A stretch of 64,000 nt of DNA from Micropterus salmoides (lineage: Eukaryota > Chordata > Actinopteri > Centrarchiformes > Centrarchidae), in assembly GCF_014851395.1 (NCBI RefSeq), contig NW_024041150.1:46538465-46602464 (forward strand), read 5' to 3'. How positions within the stretch are numbered: the first letter of the stretch is position 1; every line of letters starts with the position of its first letter. Shown here in pieces: positions 33,130 to 44,199 of the stretch. The notes below the pieces were generated by a model. That model searched no databases. It was not told the DNA's origin and saw only the letters and a program-made list of their open reading frames with translations. The position numbers and the translations under genes are program-made.

Positions 33130-35716
33130 TCACACGGGATCCAGACCTGCGAAAGAGGAATAACAGGTGCGTTAGAGGATGGGAGGGGTGTTTAGTAGAG
33201 TGGGAGGGGCCTAATGTATGATGGGAGGGGCTTGCTACCTTTAACTTTGTTACATTGGCGGTACTGACAGGACAGGCGGGTGAGAACCCAACGGAGCCGG
33301 ATGACAACTAACCCGAGCAGGACCAGGACCAAAGGAATTATTCTGTCGAGACAAAACCAGAGAAACACAGTCAGCATGGTCTCCTCTCAGTGTTCCACCT
33401 CGACTGACTTCTTCTAACTCCCACAGCGCCCACTGTGGACACTCGTGGTACTACAACTGTCTCAGAACCAGCAGGAGTCTGATTTAGTTTTTACACACAG
33501 TGAAACCACAAAACCAGTCGGAGCTTCTGGAGTCCAGAAAATCCTTTTCACCCGGACAGACAGAAACCAGTGGATCAACAGAGGAGATTAAAGATCAGTG
33601 ACGGTGATTCTTACATCACAGTGAGGTAGATCCACACTCCAGGAGCTGAGACTGTGGACAGGAAGAGTGCAGAGACAATCAGAACTCTGAACACGTCTTG
33701 AAACCTTGAATCTGACTCAAAGTGAACTGGTGAGTCTACCTGGAGCTTCAGTAGGCGTCAACCTCGTCGTGACCACAGGTGCGGTTCTGTTTCCACACAG
33801 AGAGTCGGCAAACGTGGAACACTGGACCAGAGTGTCCTGATGAGATGCTGCAGGACACAATCCAATCAGTCAGTCAGTGTTCATCAGACCGGAGGTTTTG
33901 ACCAGTACAAACGTCTTCAAGCAGTAAAACCATAACAAAGAGGAAACGGGCTGAAAGGGGAAGGTGTGCTTACCTGAGCAGTCCTTGCACAACTTACACT
34001 GGATTCCTATCAGCCTCCTGTTAATCTCAGAACAGTTCTTGGTCACAAAGTAACCTGCAGGTCAGAAACAGGACGTCAAACATGTCGCATCTTTTACACT
34101 TCATGCAGGAGCATCTGGACTCTGATTGCTCACTTACCTTCTGGACACACTGGGCAGCCACCTGGGTTCACCAGGAGTTGTCCGGTGCACGGGTCAAAGG
34201 CCATCTTCAGCAGCAGACATGCGATGCTCACCTGGAACCAAGCAGACCAAACATCTGAACACCTGAACACCCGGACACCCGAACACCCGAACACCTGAAC
34301 ACCCGGACACCCGCTGCTGCAGACCAAAGATCTGGAGCCGTAAATACAGAAACTTCTTGTCTGAAGTCTTATGTTAAGATAGGAATAGACCAAGATCCTG
34401 TCATCCTATCTTAGGTTAGGAAATCCTAAATACTGAATCTGACGTTGCTTGTCACCTTTTATTAAAGATAAAGAGTGGGCTAAGACAGTGGACCCAGTCT
34501 CCGCTGCATATCCGACATCCAGCAGAGCATTGATGCTATCAGTAACCTACACTGACAAGTGGTTCAAAGACAAAAGTGATTCATGTGTCCAAAGAGCTCC
34601 TCCTGTGCTCACTGACAGTGGCAGGAACCTGTAGTCTGGAAAGTGAATTATGAAGGTAATAAAGGCAGCGATTGTGTTTTTATTACCCATAATGATCTCC
34701 TCTTATCGAAGACTAGCGTTTGTTACATCAAGCCTATCCAGCGCCACGTCGCCTGCAGCCTGTCTATTAACGAGGGTTTAGTCATCAAACACGTCAGTAA
34801 GATCAGTGAATAAGTTCTGCCTGATTTCATAGAAGCAATAAAAGAGCAGTGATGTGGATTAAAGGAGTCAGTAAAGACGACCTGGTGGGAAAGTAAAAGT
34901 TCGGACAGCTTAACAGTTGGTAAAGTTAAAATGCTTCTGAAATACACTTTCTATCTTAAGTTAGGACAAGAATATAGAGATAGGATCTGTTAATCTTTAG
35001 TCAACTTCTTCCTGAATCAGGTCCTAACCCTTATTACCATGGTTACTAAACGGTTAAGATAGGATCTTCAGTTTAAGAAGTTTCTGTAATATGACCCCAA
35101 AGATCTGGTCCCTGATAGTCTGTACTGAACCTTTGAGGAAACTTTTTTCTGTCTCCTAGCAACAGCCTTCCACTGAACACTAAAGTGATCCGCCCCCTGC
35201 ATGCCAGAGGAAACCCCGCCTCCTCTGCGTGCAGCTGTCAGACCAGAGATCTGGTCTCAGTCCGCTCTGCAGCTTTAGAACTGTTTGTTTCTGTCTCTGG
35301 GCGACACTGCAGTGACCCTCAGCCTCTGCACGCAGCTGTCTGCAACACGCCACAACACATGCTGCGTTCAGGCGTCTTTCACCGCTCATAAAACCATAAA
35401 GTGATGAGTTCAGGGTCCACAGTAGACCGGGTGTAAACCACAAACCATCAGGTCTACAACAACAACTACTACTCATCAAACCCGGACCAGATTAACAAGA
35501 AGACTCTGAAATGCATTAAAACCGTCCAGACCACGTCAGACCAGGTCTACACTGAAAGCCAACAAACAGACTCCTCACACCTGGACCAGATCAACAGGAC
35601 CAGAGACAGACCTCAGATCCACCACAGCCTGGTCGTGATGTCCCAGAAGAATAAAGAAAGAGATATTTAAAGGAAAGCCTGGGTCACCTGTCTGCACTCA
35701 CCTGTAGTCCGTCCAT
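33130..35716 (-). CDS. Small TNF-receptor-superfamily-like membrane protein, copy A
   Basis: Seven exons: 35716-35702, 34231-34138, 34054-33974, 33847-33740, 33651-33615, 33342-33239, 33146-33130. They total 456 nt (151 residues), all with GT-AG introns and matching phases. Starts MDGLQVSIACLLLKMAFDPC, a short possible signal peptide. Residues of about 20-80 form a cysteine-rich TNFR-type ectodomain: CTGQL, GGCPVCPEGYFVTKNC, IQCKLCKDC, LVQCSTFADSLCGN. A Thr/Pro-rich stalk leads to a single membrane span (about 103-125) from GVWIYLTV into IIPLVLVLLGLVVI. The cytoplasmic tail is basic and short, ending CNKVKGLDPV, with no death domain. Exact family member not recognised. In exon 7 another frame stays open for about 65 codons (SGSRVTEVDLNKSNP), so a longer tail via a different donor is possible. 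Receptors of this group bind TNF-family ligands on immune cells; that role here is inference. Confidence 0.75.
34334..35098. mobile_element. hAT-like element with 8-bp target duplication, copy A
   Basis: It is flanked by perfect AAAGATCT octamers (34326-34333 and 35099-35106). Inverted ends: GGAGCCGTAAATACAGAAAC at the left and GTTTCTGTAATATGACCCC at the right, continuing inward with repeated TTAAGATAGGATC/CTATCTTA motifs. No transposase. It lies in intron 1 of the receptor-like gene. Its counterpart in copy B (51522-51881) has the same flanks. Confidence 0.82.
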
Positions 35717-35872
35717 GATGCCTTCACTATTTCACCGATCAAACTAACAAACCAACTGAATCCAGCCGGTTTTATCAGCACAGGCTGCTCCCACCTCCGC
35801 AGAGGGGGAGGAGGGCTATCCCAGCCCCCCTTCCTGTCGAGTCCTGCCCTCTGACGACACCAAGCACACCCA

Positions 35873-36335
35873 GACTTTGAGAACCCCTGCACTCTCTTTA
35901 AGGGACAGCAGGGGGTGCCCCCCCCCCCTCCATGATGTATTTATCTGTAATTTATTTGTAAGTTATTTTCCTCATTTTCTTTGTGCATTTGTTTTGAAAT
36001 TCTAACCTGAAAAAATAATAAAGAAACAGACGAGAGAAATATAATAAATGTTTGTGTTGCTGCAGCATGATTTCTTTACATTTACCTGATCGAGGGTCTG
36101 TTCACTGATTTCTTTCTTAGTTTCAGTCAGAACCTGAACTGAACTGGCGTCATCGACCATCAAAAAGTCAAACAAAAAGCTTTTATGTAAATGTTTGCGA
36201 CCAAACTCACCTGCCAAACATAAAATCTGTCACTGTAACCCTTTATGTGAAGGACAGTTTCTGTTGCTTCCTGGCTGTTGTCTTGGTTACGCCTGATAAG
36301 GTGTGTGTGGTCCTGCCCCCTTCACCTGTCTCAGC
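35873..36335. other. Unassigned flank of duplication copy A
   Basis: It begins with GACTTTGAGAACCCCTG, whose reverse CAGGGGTTCTCAAAGTC resembles a hAT transposon end. A (C)n run at about 35919 follows. No gene is recognised. Confidence 0.4.
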
Positions 36336-36960
36336 CAAATAAAGTAAGTTTATTTATTTAGCACAATTCATACATGGAAGCAATTCAATGTGCTTTACAA
36401 AGATACAAGCAATAAAAAATATAAAATACAAGGTATGCATAACAGAATAAAAACTTAATACTAATACTTAAAGTGGTAAATATTAAAAATATATATAATA
36501 ATTTGAAAGTATGCCAAGAAAACATTGTGGAAATTATTGTCTTCTTCAGCACAAGCCTTACAGTGATTTTCAGACTAATAGCACCACTTTAAAACTCTTC
36601 TGTAACCAACTGGAAACCAGTGTTCAGACAGGAGTGACGTTCTCTGTTCTCTCGGTCCTGGAAAAGACTCTTTTTAGGGTTTTTAGGCAGACCAGTTAAG
36701 AGACCATTGCAATAGTCAAAATAGTGGAAATGAAAGCATTGATGAGCTTCTCTTTTGGGGACACAAACCCTTTAGTCGGATGATAGTGATTGATTTGATA
36801 TGACTTGTGAAAGTGAAACCTGAGTCTATTTGAACGGCAAGATTTCAACCTGGTTTGTGGTTTTTAGGGCCTGAAAATCGAGGTATTTACTAATTCTCTT
36901 ATTTTTGTAGCCAAACAAAACAATCTCGGTTTGTCCTGATCTAATTATAGAAAACTTTGG
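36336..36960 (-). mobile_element. Degenerate retroelement sequence, LINE-like 3' end
   Basis: The 36340-36420 stretch on the minus strand reads CTTTGTAAAGCACATTGAAT, then an AATTGTGCTAAATAAATAAAC tail, a phrase common at fish LINE 3' ends. The following 500 bp looks like 3' UTR with no intact frame. Confidence 0.5.
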
Positions 36961-38030
36961 CTCATCCAATTATTTATTCGCTCTAAACTTTGGCACAGTG
37001 AGTCTATTGGGCTGTCGCAGAAAGACCCATATATATATTATACGTTTATTCAGATTCCTGGGGTCCATATGCAACGAACATACAACATACAAGTTACACA
37101 TGAATCTAAAAAGATACCAACAATGCTTATAAAGAGTATCATCTGTGTACATGATTACGCAAGCTACTGACAAAGGGGAAAGTATCACAACAGACAGACA
37201 CCATTATACATCAAACCATTCACCTGTTTGAGTCCTTATTGTTGAGTTATCTGGGGTGTGACTGCCTTAAACTAAAAAAAAAGGCTTAGGAGATGACAGT
37301 TTTCCACACTCTTCAGTTGTAATTCATACATCAATGGAGTTTGATAGCTTGATAACCTTTAAATGCAACCAGAAGGGAAAAAAACAAACAAACAAACGAC
37401 ATCAGCTCAATATTCATTTCTATGCAGTGATTTACTATCTAAGCCCCTTATTTGAATAATATTCCAAATGTACAACGTCAGCATTTTTGCCTCACACTAA
37501 ACACATGATCAAAGAGTTATTAAATCACATCCAGAAACCTAGAGTAGTTCATCTAAGAATAAACATTAATCCGAATAATAATAATTCACCTTTAAACACA
37601 GCAAGTTAATCATGCGTCTAAGTAGAACCATTATATCGACTAGTGACGAAATCCAAACGAATCATGTTCACATTTCCACCCTGAATGACGTAATAATGCT
37701 ATCATGACTCATTAAACGATCACTTGTTCACCATGTTGATAAATTAAATTAAAGCAGGCAAAATAAACAGGCGCACAGCAGCATCTCAAAGCGCCACGCT
37801 GGTCTTTTTAAAAAAGCCATTATATATCTCGCCGCATGCAAATCATTCAAAAAACACACTTAAACTAAGCGATCACTCACAGAGCGTCTCTGACCTCCTG
37901 CACACTGATGCACCCTCTGCTGTTAATCTGCGAGCCTCTAATTCACATTAAATTGGCGTCTTTTCCCACCTGGCTGCAGCGGAAACACCTCCGTGAACCT
38001 TCACCTCAGCACTTCTCAGCTCGGGACTGC
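36961..38030. other. Unassigned intergenic sequence
   Basis: AT-rich and without recognisable exon or element. It includes a short A-rich patch at 37375-37397 and TATATATATTATA near 37030. Confidence 0.4.
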
Positions 38031-38220
38031 CCCTCCAGGTGATCTCCCAATCAATCAGTGCCCCTCCAGGTGATCTCCCAATCAATCAGTGCCCCTCCAG
38101 GTGATCTCCCAATCAATCAGTGCCCCTCCAGGTGATCTCCCAATCAATCAGTGCCCCTCCAGGTGATCTCCCAATCAATCAGTGCCGCTCCAGGTGATCT
38201 CCCAATCAATCAGTGCCGCT
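38031..38220. repeat. 31-bp tandem repeat, six copies
   Basis: The unit is CCCCTCCAGGTGATCTCCCA followed by ATCAATCAGTG; six near-identical copies, the last two starting CCGCTCC. Confidence 0.97.
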
Positions 38221-38299
38221 ATTGGTATTCGAGAAAATAATCTAATAAATTAACCACGAAAAATTTAAACCTAAATCAATTAAATTAATTAATTAAAAC

Positions 38300-38830
38300 C
38301 AATTGAATGTCTGACATTCGTCTTAACAGCAAGTGTTTTTTTAGTAGGCTTTTGGCCTTACTGGGTGCTTCAGCAAAACAAATTGGTAAGTTATTCCACA
38401 TTTTGACGGCTCTTTACATTCCAGATCTGCACACCACATCAGTCCTGGGTTTTTTCAAAACTAGAGAACCCTTTGTAGCATGCCCAATACTATAAATATG
38501 TTGGTTTCTCACATACTTTATTTGTGAGTACAGACCATTCGGTTGTTTCCTATAACAGATATTCCTAAAGAGTAAATAAGGTTCCACTCTAAGCACACTG
38601 TCCGTACTCAGCCTCACACCTGATGGACAGGCCAGTGCCAGTCTTGCAGCTTTATTTTGAGCTATTTGTAGCTCAAACAGATATTTTTTGGCTGCACCTG
38701 ACCAGACAGGTGAACAGTAATCGAGGTGGGATAAAACTGATGCCTGTGTCACCAGCACTCTAGTGGCAGGGGTAAGAAAAGGGGAACATCTTCTAATGCT
38801 TGATATTCCATTACCCATTTTCTTGACAAT
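38300..38830 (-). mobile_element. LINE fragment, RT C-terminal region
   Basis: Minus-strand frame from about 38818 to 38414 reads PFLTPATRVLVTQASVLSHL, DYCSPVWSGAAKKYLFELQ, AQNKAARLAL and NICYRKQPNGLYSQIKYV. The SHLDYCSPVW and QNKAARL blocks are hallmarks of the region after the RT domain in CR1/Jockey-group LINEs. Both ends are truncated. Confidence 0.8.
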
Positions 38831-39320
38831 ATTGTCATTGTGTTTCTCCCACGTTATCTACAGCGTCAAATGCAGCATTGAGATCCAGTAAAACCAGAAC
38901 TCATTTTTCACCCGACTCAGTATTCTGCAGTATATCTTTCAACAAGTTTATAAGAACTGTTTCAGAGCTCTGGTGAAGTCGGTAACCTGATAGAAATTCA
39001 TCAAAATGTCTTACGTTTCTCTGTGGACAGGAGATCTGGGGATCTGGTCAGCTGTGGTAAATACAGTGCGGTTATGTTGGTGCTCCTGTTAAGCAGCTTA
39101 GTAAGAAATATAGCTGTCTGGTCCTGCAGATCTCAGCTAAAACTACAAAGGCTTTGTTACTAGAAGTCACAGTGGACGTGAAGGTTAGTTTTTCTCTCAT
39201 ACCCTTACACTGTATGGCAATAACTAATAATTTAATAGAGCTGCAGGACTAAACAGATCCCAGCCTCGATTATTTAAATTGCTCTCTTCAATGTTGAATC
39301 CCTCCCTAACAAAACTTAAA
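38831..39320. other. Unassigned, probably retroelement-derived
   Basis: No intact frame. The phrase CAGCGTCAAATGCAGCATTGAGATCC near 38865 resembles antisense LINE RT sequence, but no domain could be read reliably. Confidence 0.35.
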
Positions 39321-39329
39321 TTTTAAATG

Positions 39330-39560
39330 ATTTTATCTTTTTTGCTGTTTTAGATTTTATGTTTTTAACAGAATCCTGGTTGCCTTCTGGCAATTACTGC
39401 CTCTTTGGCCGCACTCTAGATCTGGTCTTTAGTCTGGGTGTGAAAATACCGTCTGTGGTTATTTAGGACATGTTGATATCAGACCACAAAGTCATTTATT
39501 TTAACTGTGTAATTAAAGGCAGCTGGTGTTGTACAGTAAACACAAAATATACCCGCTGCT
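39330..39560 (+). mobile_element. LINE endonuclease fragment
   Basis: Pieces FLTESWLPSGNYCLFG, LDLVFSLGVKIPSVVI and DMLISDHKVIYFN match the TESW and SDH motifs of an APE-type endonuclease domain. An in-frame TAG follows PSVVI. It appears to be a separate, older insertion from the LINE starting at about 39970. Confidence 0.6.
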
Positions 39561-39969
39561 TAAATGAGTAAAGTGCAAATAGATTTTGTATTCTTTTAGA
39601 AATGTACTTTCTGACGAAGCTGATTTGATCAATTCAAATTTCAATTCTCTATGTTAGTCAACGCTGGATCTTATAGTCCCCCTGAAAAACAAAATTGCAT
39701 TATTATTGCATATTTCTTTAACCAGGAGAGTCCGGTTGAGTTTAAGAATCTCTTCTTCAGGGTTAACCTGGCCAAAAATCCCTGCCTTTTTAGATATTGT
39801 GCACCCACTCAACGGCACCTGGAGCTGCTTCACCTCAATTACGATGTCTGTACATTTAGAATCTGTGTCTCAGCTGAGAGTTTCCTCCAGCCCACTTGAC
39901 ATTATCCAACAAAGTTTTTATTTGAAGTCATGGAGTGTGTTTGCACACATTTGTTATCAGTTTTAACTA

Positions 39970-42390
39970 CTTGCAAAAAAGATTATAGTAGGAGTGATTT
40001 ATCGCCCCCCTGACTCTGACTTTGATGTTTTCGAGGGTAAACTGGAGGACATATTATTCTCCATAAACAAAAAAACAAAGATTGTGTCATACTTGGTGAC
40101 TTCAATATTGATGTCTCTAAAGATGACGTTGTAAAAAGAGACTTTGTAAATACCTTGCATTCTTTTTCTTTCTTTTGTACCATAAATCAGTTTACCAGAG
40201 TAACGCTCTCCACTAGGACAGTTATTGACAATATCATCACAAACATTCGAAATACTAGACTAGAATCTGGAGTTGTTTTATCTGATATTACTGATCACTT
40301 TCCGATTGTATTTTTTCTAGATCTTGCAAATAAGAATGAATTATCACTGCAAAAAACAAAAATCAAAGTACTAAATGAGAGAACCTTGAAACTATTGAGC
40401 GAAAATTTACAGGCTAAAACATGGAAAGCAGTCTATGACTGCAACAATCCTGATACTGCTTCTGACAACCTGATAAATGAAATTACAAACTCTATTTGTT
40501 GTACTATCCCTGAAAAGAACGCTGGACACCGTGCAACTGGTTTCAACCCCTGGCTTACAAAGGGTATTTTAAAATCTATCACCCATAAAAATAAGCTCTA
40601 TAAACGTTTCTTAAGAAGCCCAAGTGTTATGAATAAGGATATATATACTAGTTACAGGAATAAACTTACTAATATAATAAGGAAAAGTAAAAATAACCAC
40701 TATATTCACCTCATAAAAGCATCACAGGGTGACTCTAAGAGGTCTTGGAAAGTGTTAAATGAAGTCCTTAACAAGAGAAAAAACAACACTGTGCTTCCAA
40801 ATGCTCTGGGCTTACACTCAAATTTGGATAATAAATATATGCAAGACATTGATTTAGCAAATAATTTTAATAATTACTTTAACTCTATCGGGGAAAAACT
40901 CTCTAATAAAATAGTTAAGCCTCAGGGGATCACTTTCGACCATTATTTGCGGGGTTCTTATGCAAATTCTTTCTTTATGAAACCAACTAATTGTGATGAA
41001 GTCTACAAAATAATTAGTAATTTACGAAGTTCGTATACTGCTGGTGAGGATGAAATTTGTAGTAAAATTCTGAAAGCCATAGCATTTAATATCAGGGAGC
41101 CATTGACTTATTGTATTCATCTCTCTCTGCTTGCTGGAACTGTACCAAAAAGGACAAAAATTGCCCAAATTATACCAGTGTTCAAATCTGGGGATAAAAA
41201 TGATATGTGCAATTATCGTCCGATATCAATCTTGCCCACAGTTTCTAAAGTTTTAGAGAGAGTAGTGTACAATAGGCTATATGGCTACCTTGATAAACTT
41301 TATATTATTGCTTCTTCTCAATATGGTTTTAGGAAGAAAAGAACCACAGGTATGGCGGTACTCGATCTGATTGAAAAGATCAATGATGCCATTGATAAAG
41401 GCGAGAGTGGTATTGGTATCTTTTTAGATTTATCTAAGGCGTTTGATACTATTGATTTCGACATCCTATTAAATAAATTACACCATTATGGAATTAGAGG
41501 ATTAGCCCTTAGCTGGTTCAGAAGTTATCTATTTGGTAGACAGCAGTATGTAAGTATCAATGAACAAATTTCAATAAGCAAACCCATTAAATGTGGAGTC
41601 CCTCAGGGATCCATTTTGGGCCCTCTTCTTTTCTTAATATATATAAATGATTTTGGAAATTCCACAATGGCTTTACACAAGGTTTTATTTGCTGATGACA
41701 CAAATCTACTTATGTCACATAAGAATCCAGACGATATGGAAGAAACAATAAATTACGAAATGTTGCTACCTGGTTTCGGTGCAATAAATTATCTCTTAAC
41801 ATAAATAAGACTAACTACATAGTGTAGACTTACCGAATACAATTCTTTTCATAATGCTTGTATGATATTCCAGGTTGTTCATAAGCTAAATGACCGATTG
41901 TGTGAACTTGTCCCAATCAGTCGACCCCAGCATACATATCACACAAGGGAAAAAGAGTTAATTACTGGTAAAATAAGACGTTTGAAATGTACGAGCCTGA
42001 GTGTATCTGTAGAGGTCCGCAGATTTGGAACAAGCTTGACGAAAACCTTAAATTGGTGCATTCTGTCTCCGTTTTCAAAAAAAATCTGAAGGAAAATTTG
42101 CACTTTTTGATCATTTTGGAAGTGTTATATTTGTTCTGGGATCGATCTTTTGTTTGTTTGTAGTGCTTGTGTTTTGTTGTATTTATATGTATTTGTTTTT
42201 ATGGCGTTAGTTTTTCTTGAATGTTATATGTTGTATGTAGATATTGGGCCCCCTCTTAAAAGCTTCAATAGCTTCTTTGGGGTTCCCCCTTTTCACACAA
42301 TAACCTTCCTCTTACTATTGTAATTTTTCCTTAAAAATGATGAGGTGTGTGTGTGAAATAAATAACTAAATCAAATCAAATCAAATCATT
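39970..42390 (+). mobile_element. CR1/Jockey-group LINE with long open RT frame
   Basis: The end of the endonuclease domain (VGVIYRPPDSDFDVFEGKL, then in a shifted frame ILGDFNIDVSKDDVV) leads into an open frame at 40155-41804. That frame holds SDITDHFPIVFFL (the endonuclease SDH motif), NYRPISILPTVSKVLERVV, QYGFRKKRTTGMAV, IFLDLSKAFDTIDFDIL, KCGVPQGSILGPLLFLIYIN and the catalytic FADDTNLLM. The frame is lost at about 41750 and the next piece (HKLNDRLCELV, about 41880) follows at once, so the region between RT and C-terminus is deleted. The 3' end has ATAAATAACT and an (AAATC)n tail at 42365-42388. One frameshift in the endonuclease and this deletion make it inactive. Confidence 0.88.
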
Positions 42391-42955
42391 AAGTTTAGGC
42401 ACCAAAACTACTTGGTTAGGTTAAGTAAAATTATTATCATTAATAATGTAATGAATATCAAGGAATTTGCTGTTTCATGCAAATGTCCTTATAGAAATAT
42501 TAGAATGTATGTGCAATTATTCAAGGGGACAATACAGAACAGTAAATGGTCTGTACTTGTTTAGCGACTTCAGTCTTTCCCACCGCTCAAAGCTTTACAC
42601 TACATCACATTCACCCACTCACAAACATTCATACATTGATGAGGTTAAGGTGTGAACTGCTCTTTGGAGACAGAAACTAACCTTTCCTTAAGTAGCTGTT
42701 TAGGCATTGGTTCCCAGAACAACAGGCATCCCTATAGGATTTTAAAATACTATAATACTATTAATATGACCCAGAGGGCACAGTTGGGATTGCTCACAGT
42801 TACAGAAATGCTAAGTGCATACGACTGCAGTGAGGCATCTGCATTTCTTGTGTATCCCAGGTGTGCGTGGTGGTGACGTTATTGTAATTACCTGTGTCTA
42901 CCTGCCACTCCTCTGTCAGCTCTGTCTGCTCATAGCTGACGTAACGTATAAACGT
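42391..42955. other. Unassigned sequence
   Basis: No gene or element is recognised between the LINE tail and the 18-bp array. Confidence 0.4.
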
Positions 42956-43034
42956 TTATACAAGCTGGTTTAAATTTCCTTTCAGATTAAAACGTGTATA
43001 TTTATTCACATTCAGCAAACTGAACAGTTGAACA

Positions 43035-44135
43035 TACACTGCAGATGTAGGGTCAGCTGCAGATGTAGGGTCAGCTGCAGATGTAGGGTCAGCTGCAGAT
43101 GTAGGGTCAGCTGCAGATGTAGGGTCAGCTGCAGATGTAGGGTCAGCTGCAGGTCTAGAGTCAGCTGCAGATGTAGGGTCAGCTGCAGATGTAGGGTCAG
43201 CTGCAGGTCTAGAGTCAGCTGCAGATGTAGAGTAAGCTGCAGGTGTAGAGTCAGCTGCAGGTCTAGAGTCAGCTGCAGGTCTAGATTCAGCTTCAGGTCT
43301 AGAGTCAGCTGCAGGTCGAGAGTCAGCGGCAGGTCTAGAGTCAGCTGCAGGTGTAGGGTCAGCTGCAGGTCTAGAGTCAGCTGCAGGTCGAGAGTCAGCT
43401 GCAGGTCGAGAGTCAGCTGCAGGTCTAGAGTCAGCTGCAGGTCTAGAGTCAGCTGCAGGTCTAGAGTCAGCTGCAGGTGTAGAGTCAGCTGCAGATGTAG
43501 GTTCAGCTGCAGGTGTAGGGTCAGCTGCAGATGTAGGTTCAGCTGCAGGTGTAGGGTCAGCTGCAGGTGTAGAGTCAGCTGCAGGTGTAGAGTCAGCTGC
43601 AGGTGTAGAGTCAGCTGCAGGTGTAGAGTCAGCTGCAGGTCTAGAGTCAGCTGCAGATGTAGGTTCAGCTGCAGGTGTAGAGTCAGCTGCAGGTGTAGGG
43701 TCAGCTGCAGGTGTAGGGTCAGCTGCAGGTCTAGAGTCAGCTGCAGGTGTAGAGTCAGCTGCAGGTCTAGAGTCAGCTGCAGGTGTAAGGTCAGCTGCAG
43801 GTCTAGAGTCAGCTGCAGGTCTAGAGTCAGCTGCAGGTGTAAGGTCAGCTGCAGGTGTAAGGTCAGCTGCAGGTGTAGGGTCAGCTGCAGGTCTAGAGTC
43901 AGCTGCAGGTGTAAGGTCAGCTGCAGGTCTAGAGTCAGCTGCAGGTCTAGAGTCAGCTGCAGGTGTAGAGTCAGCTGCAGGTCTAGAGTCAGCTGCAGGT
44001 GTAAGGTCAGCTGCAGGTCTAGAGTCAGCTGCAGGTCTAGAGTCAGCTGCAGGTGTAGAGTCAGCTGCAGGTGTAAGGTCAGCTGCAGGTCTAGAGTCAG
44101 CTGCAGGTGTAAGGTCAGCTGCAGGTCTAGAGTCG
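43035..44135. repeat. 18-bp minisatellite, about 61 copies
   Basis: The unit is AGCTGCAGGTCTAGAGTC with variants AGGTGTAGGGTC, AGATGTAGGGTC and AGGTGTAAGGTC. Every unit boundary contains CAGCTGCAG, so an E-box CAGCTG recurs every 18 bp. Because the unit is 18 bp and stop-free, it gives open frames on both strands: 411 codons of ADSRPAADLTPA type on the minus strand and 391 of CRCRVS type on the plus. These are judged artefacts. Confidence 0.97.
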
Positions 44136-44199
44136 GCAGTGTGGGCGTTTTGAGGATGGGTGTTGCAAAGCTGAGCAGATTGAAAACTCATATTTATCT

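Larger units (their letters stand above)
31070..35872. repeat. Segmental duplication, copy A
   Basis: Direct-orientation counterpart of 48138-52654. Similarity is patchy from about 31070 to 31650 and then near-identical apart from tandem-repeat length changes and one transposon interior. The right breakpoint is sharp after CACCAAGCACACCCA: copy A continues with GACTTTGAGAACCCCTG, copy B with CTGACGTCAGCAGG. It carries a complete TNF-receptor-like gene. Confidence 0.95.
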
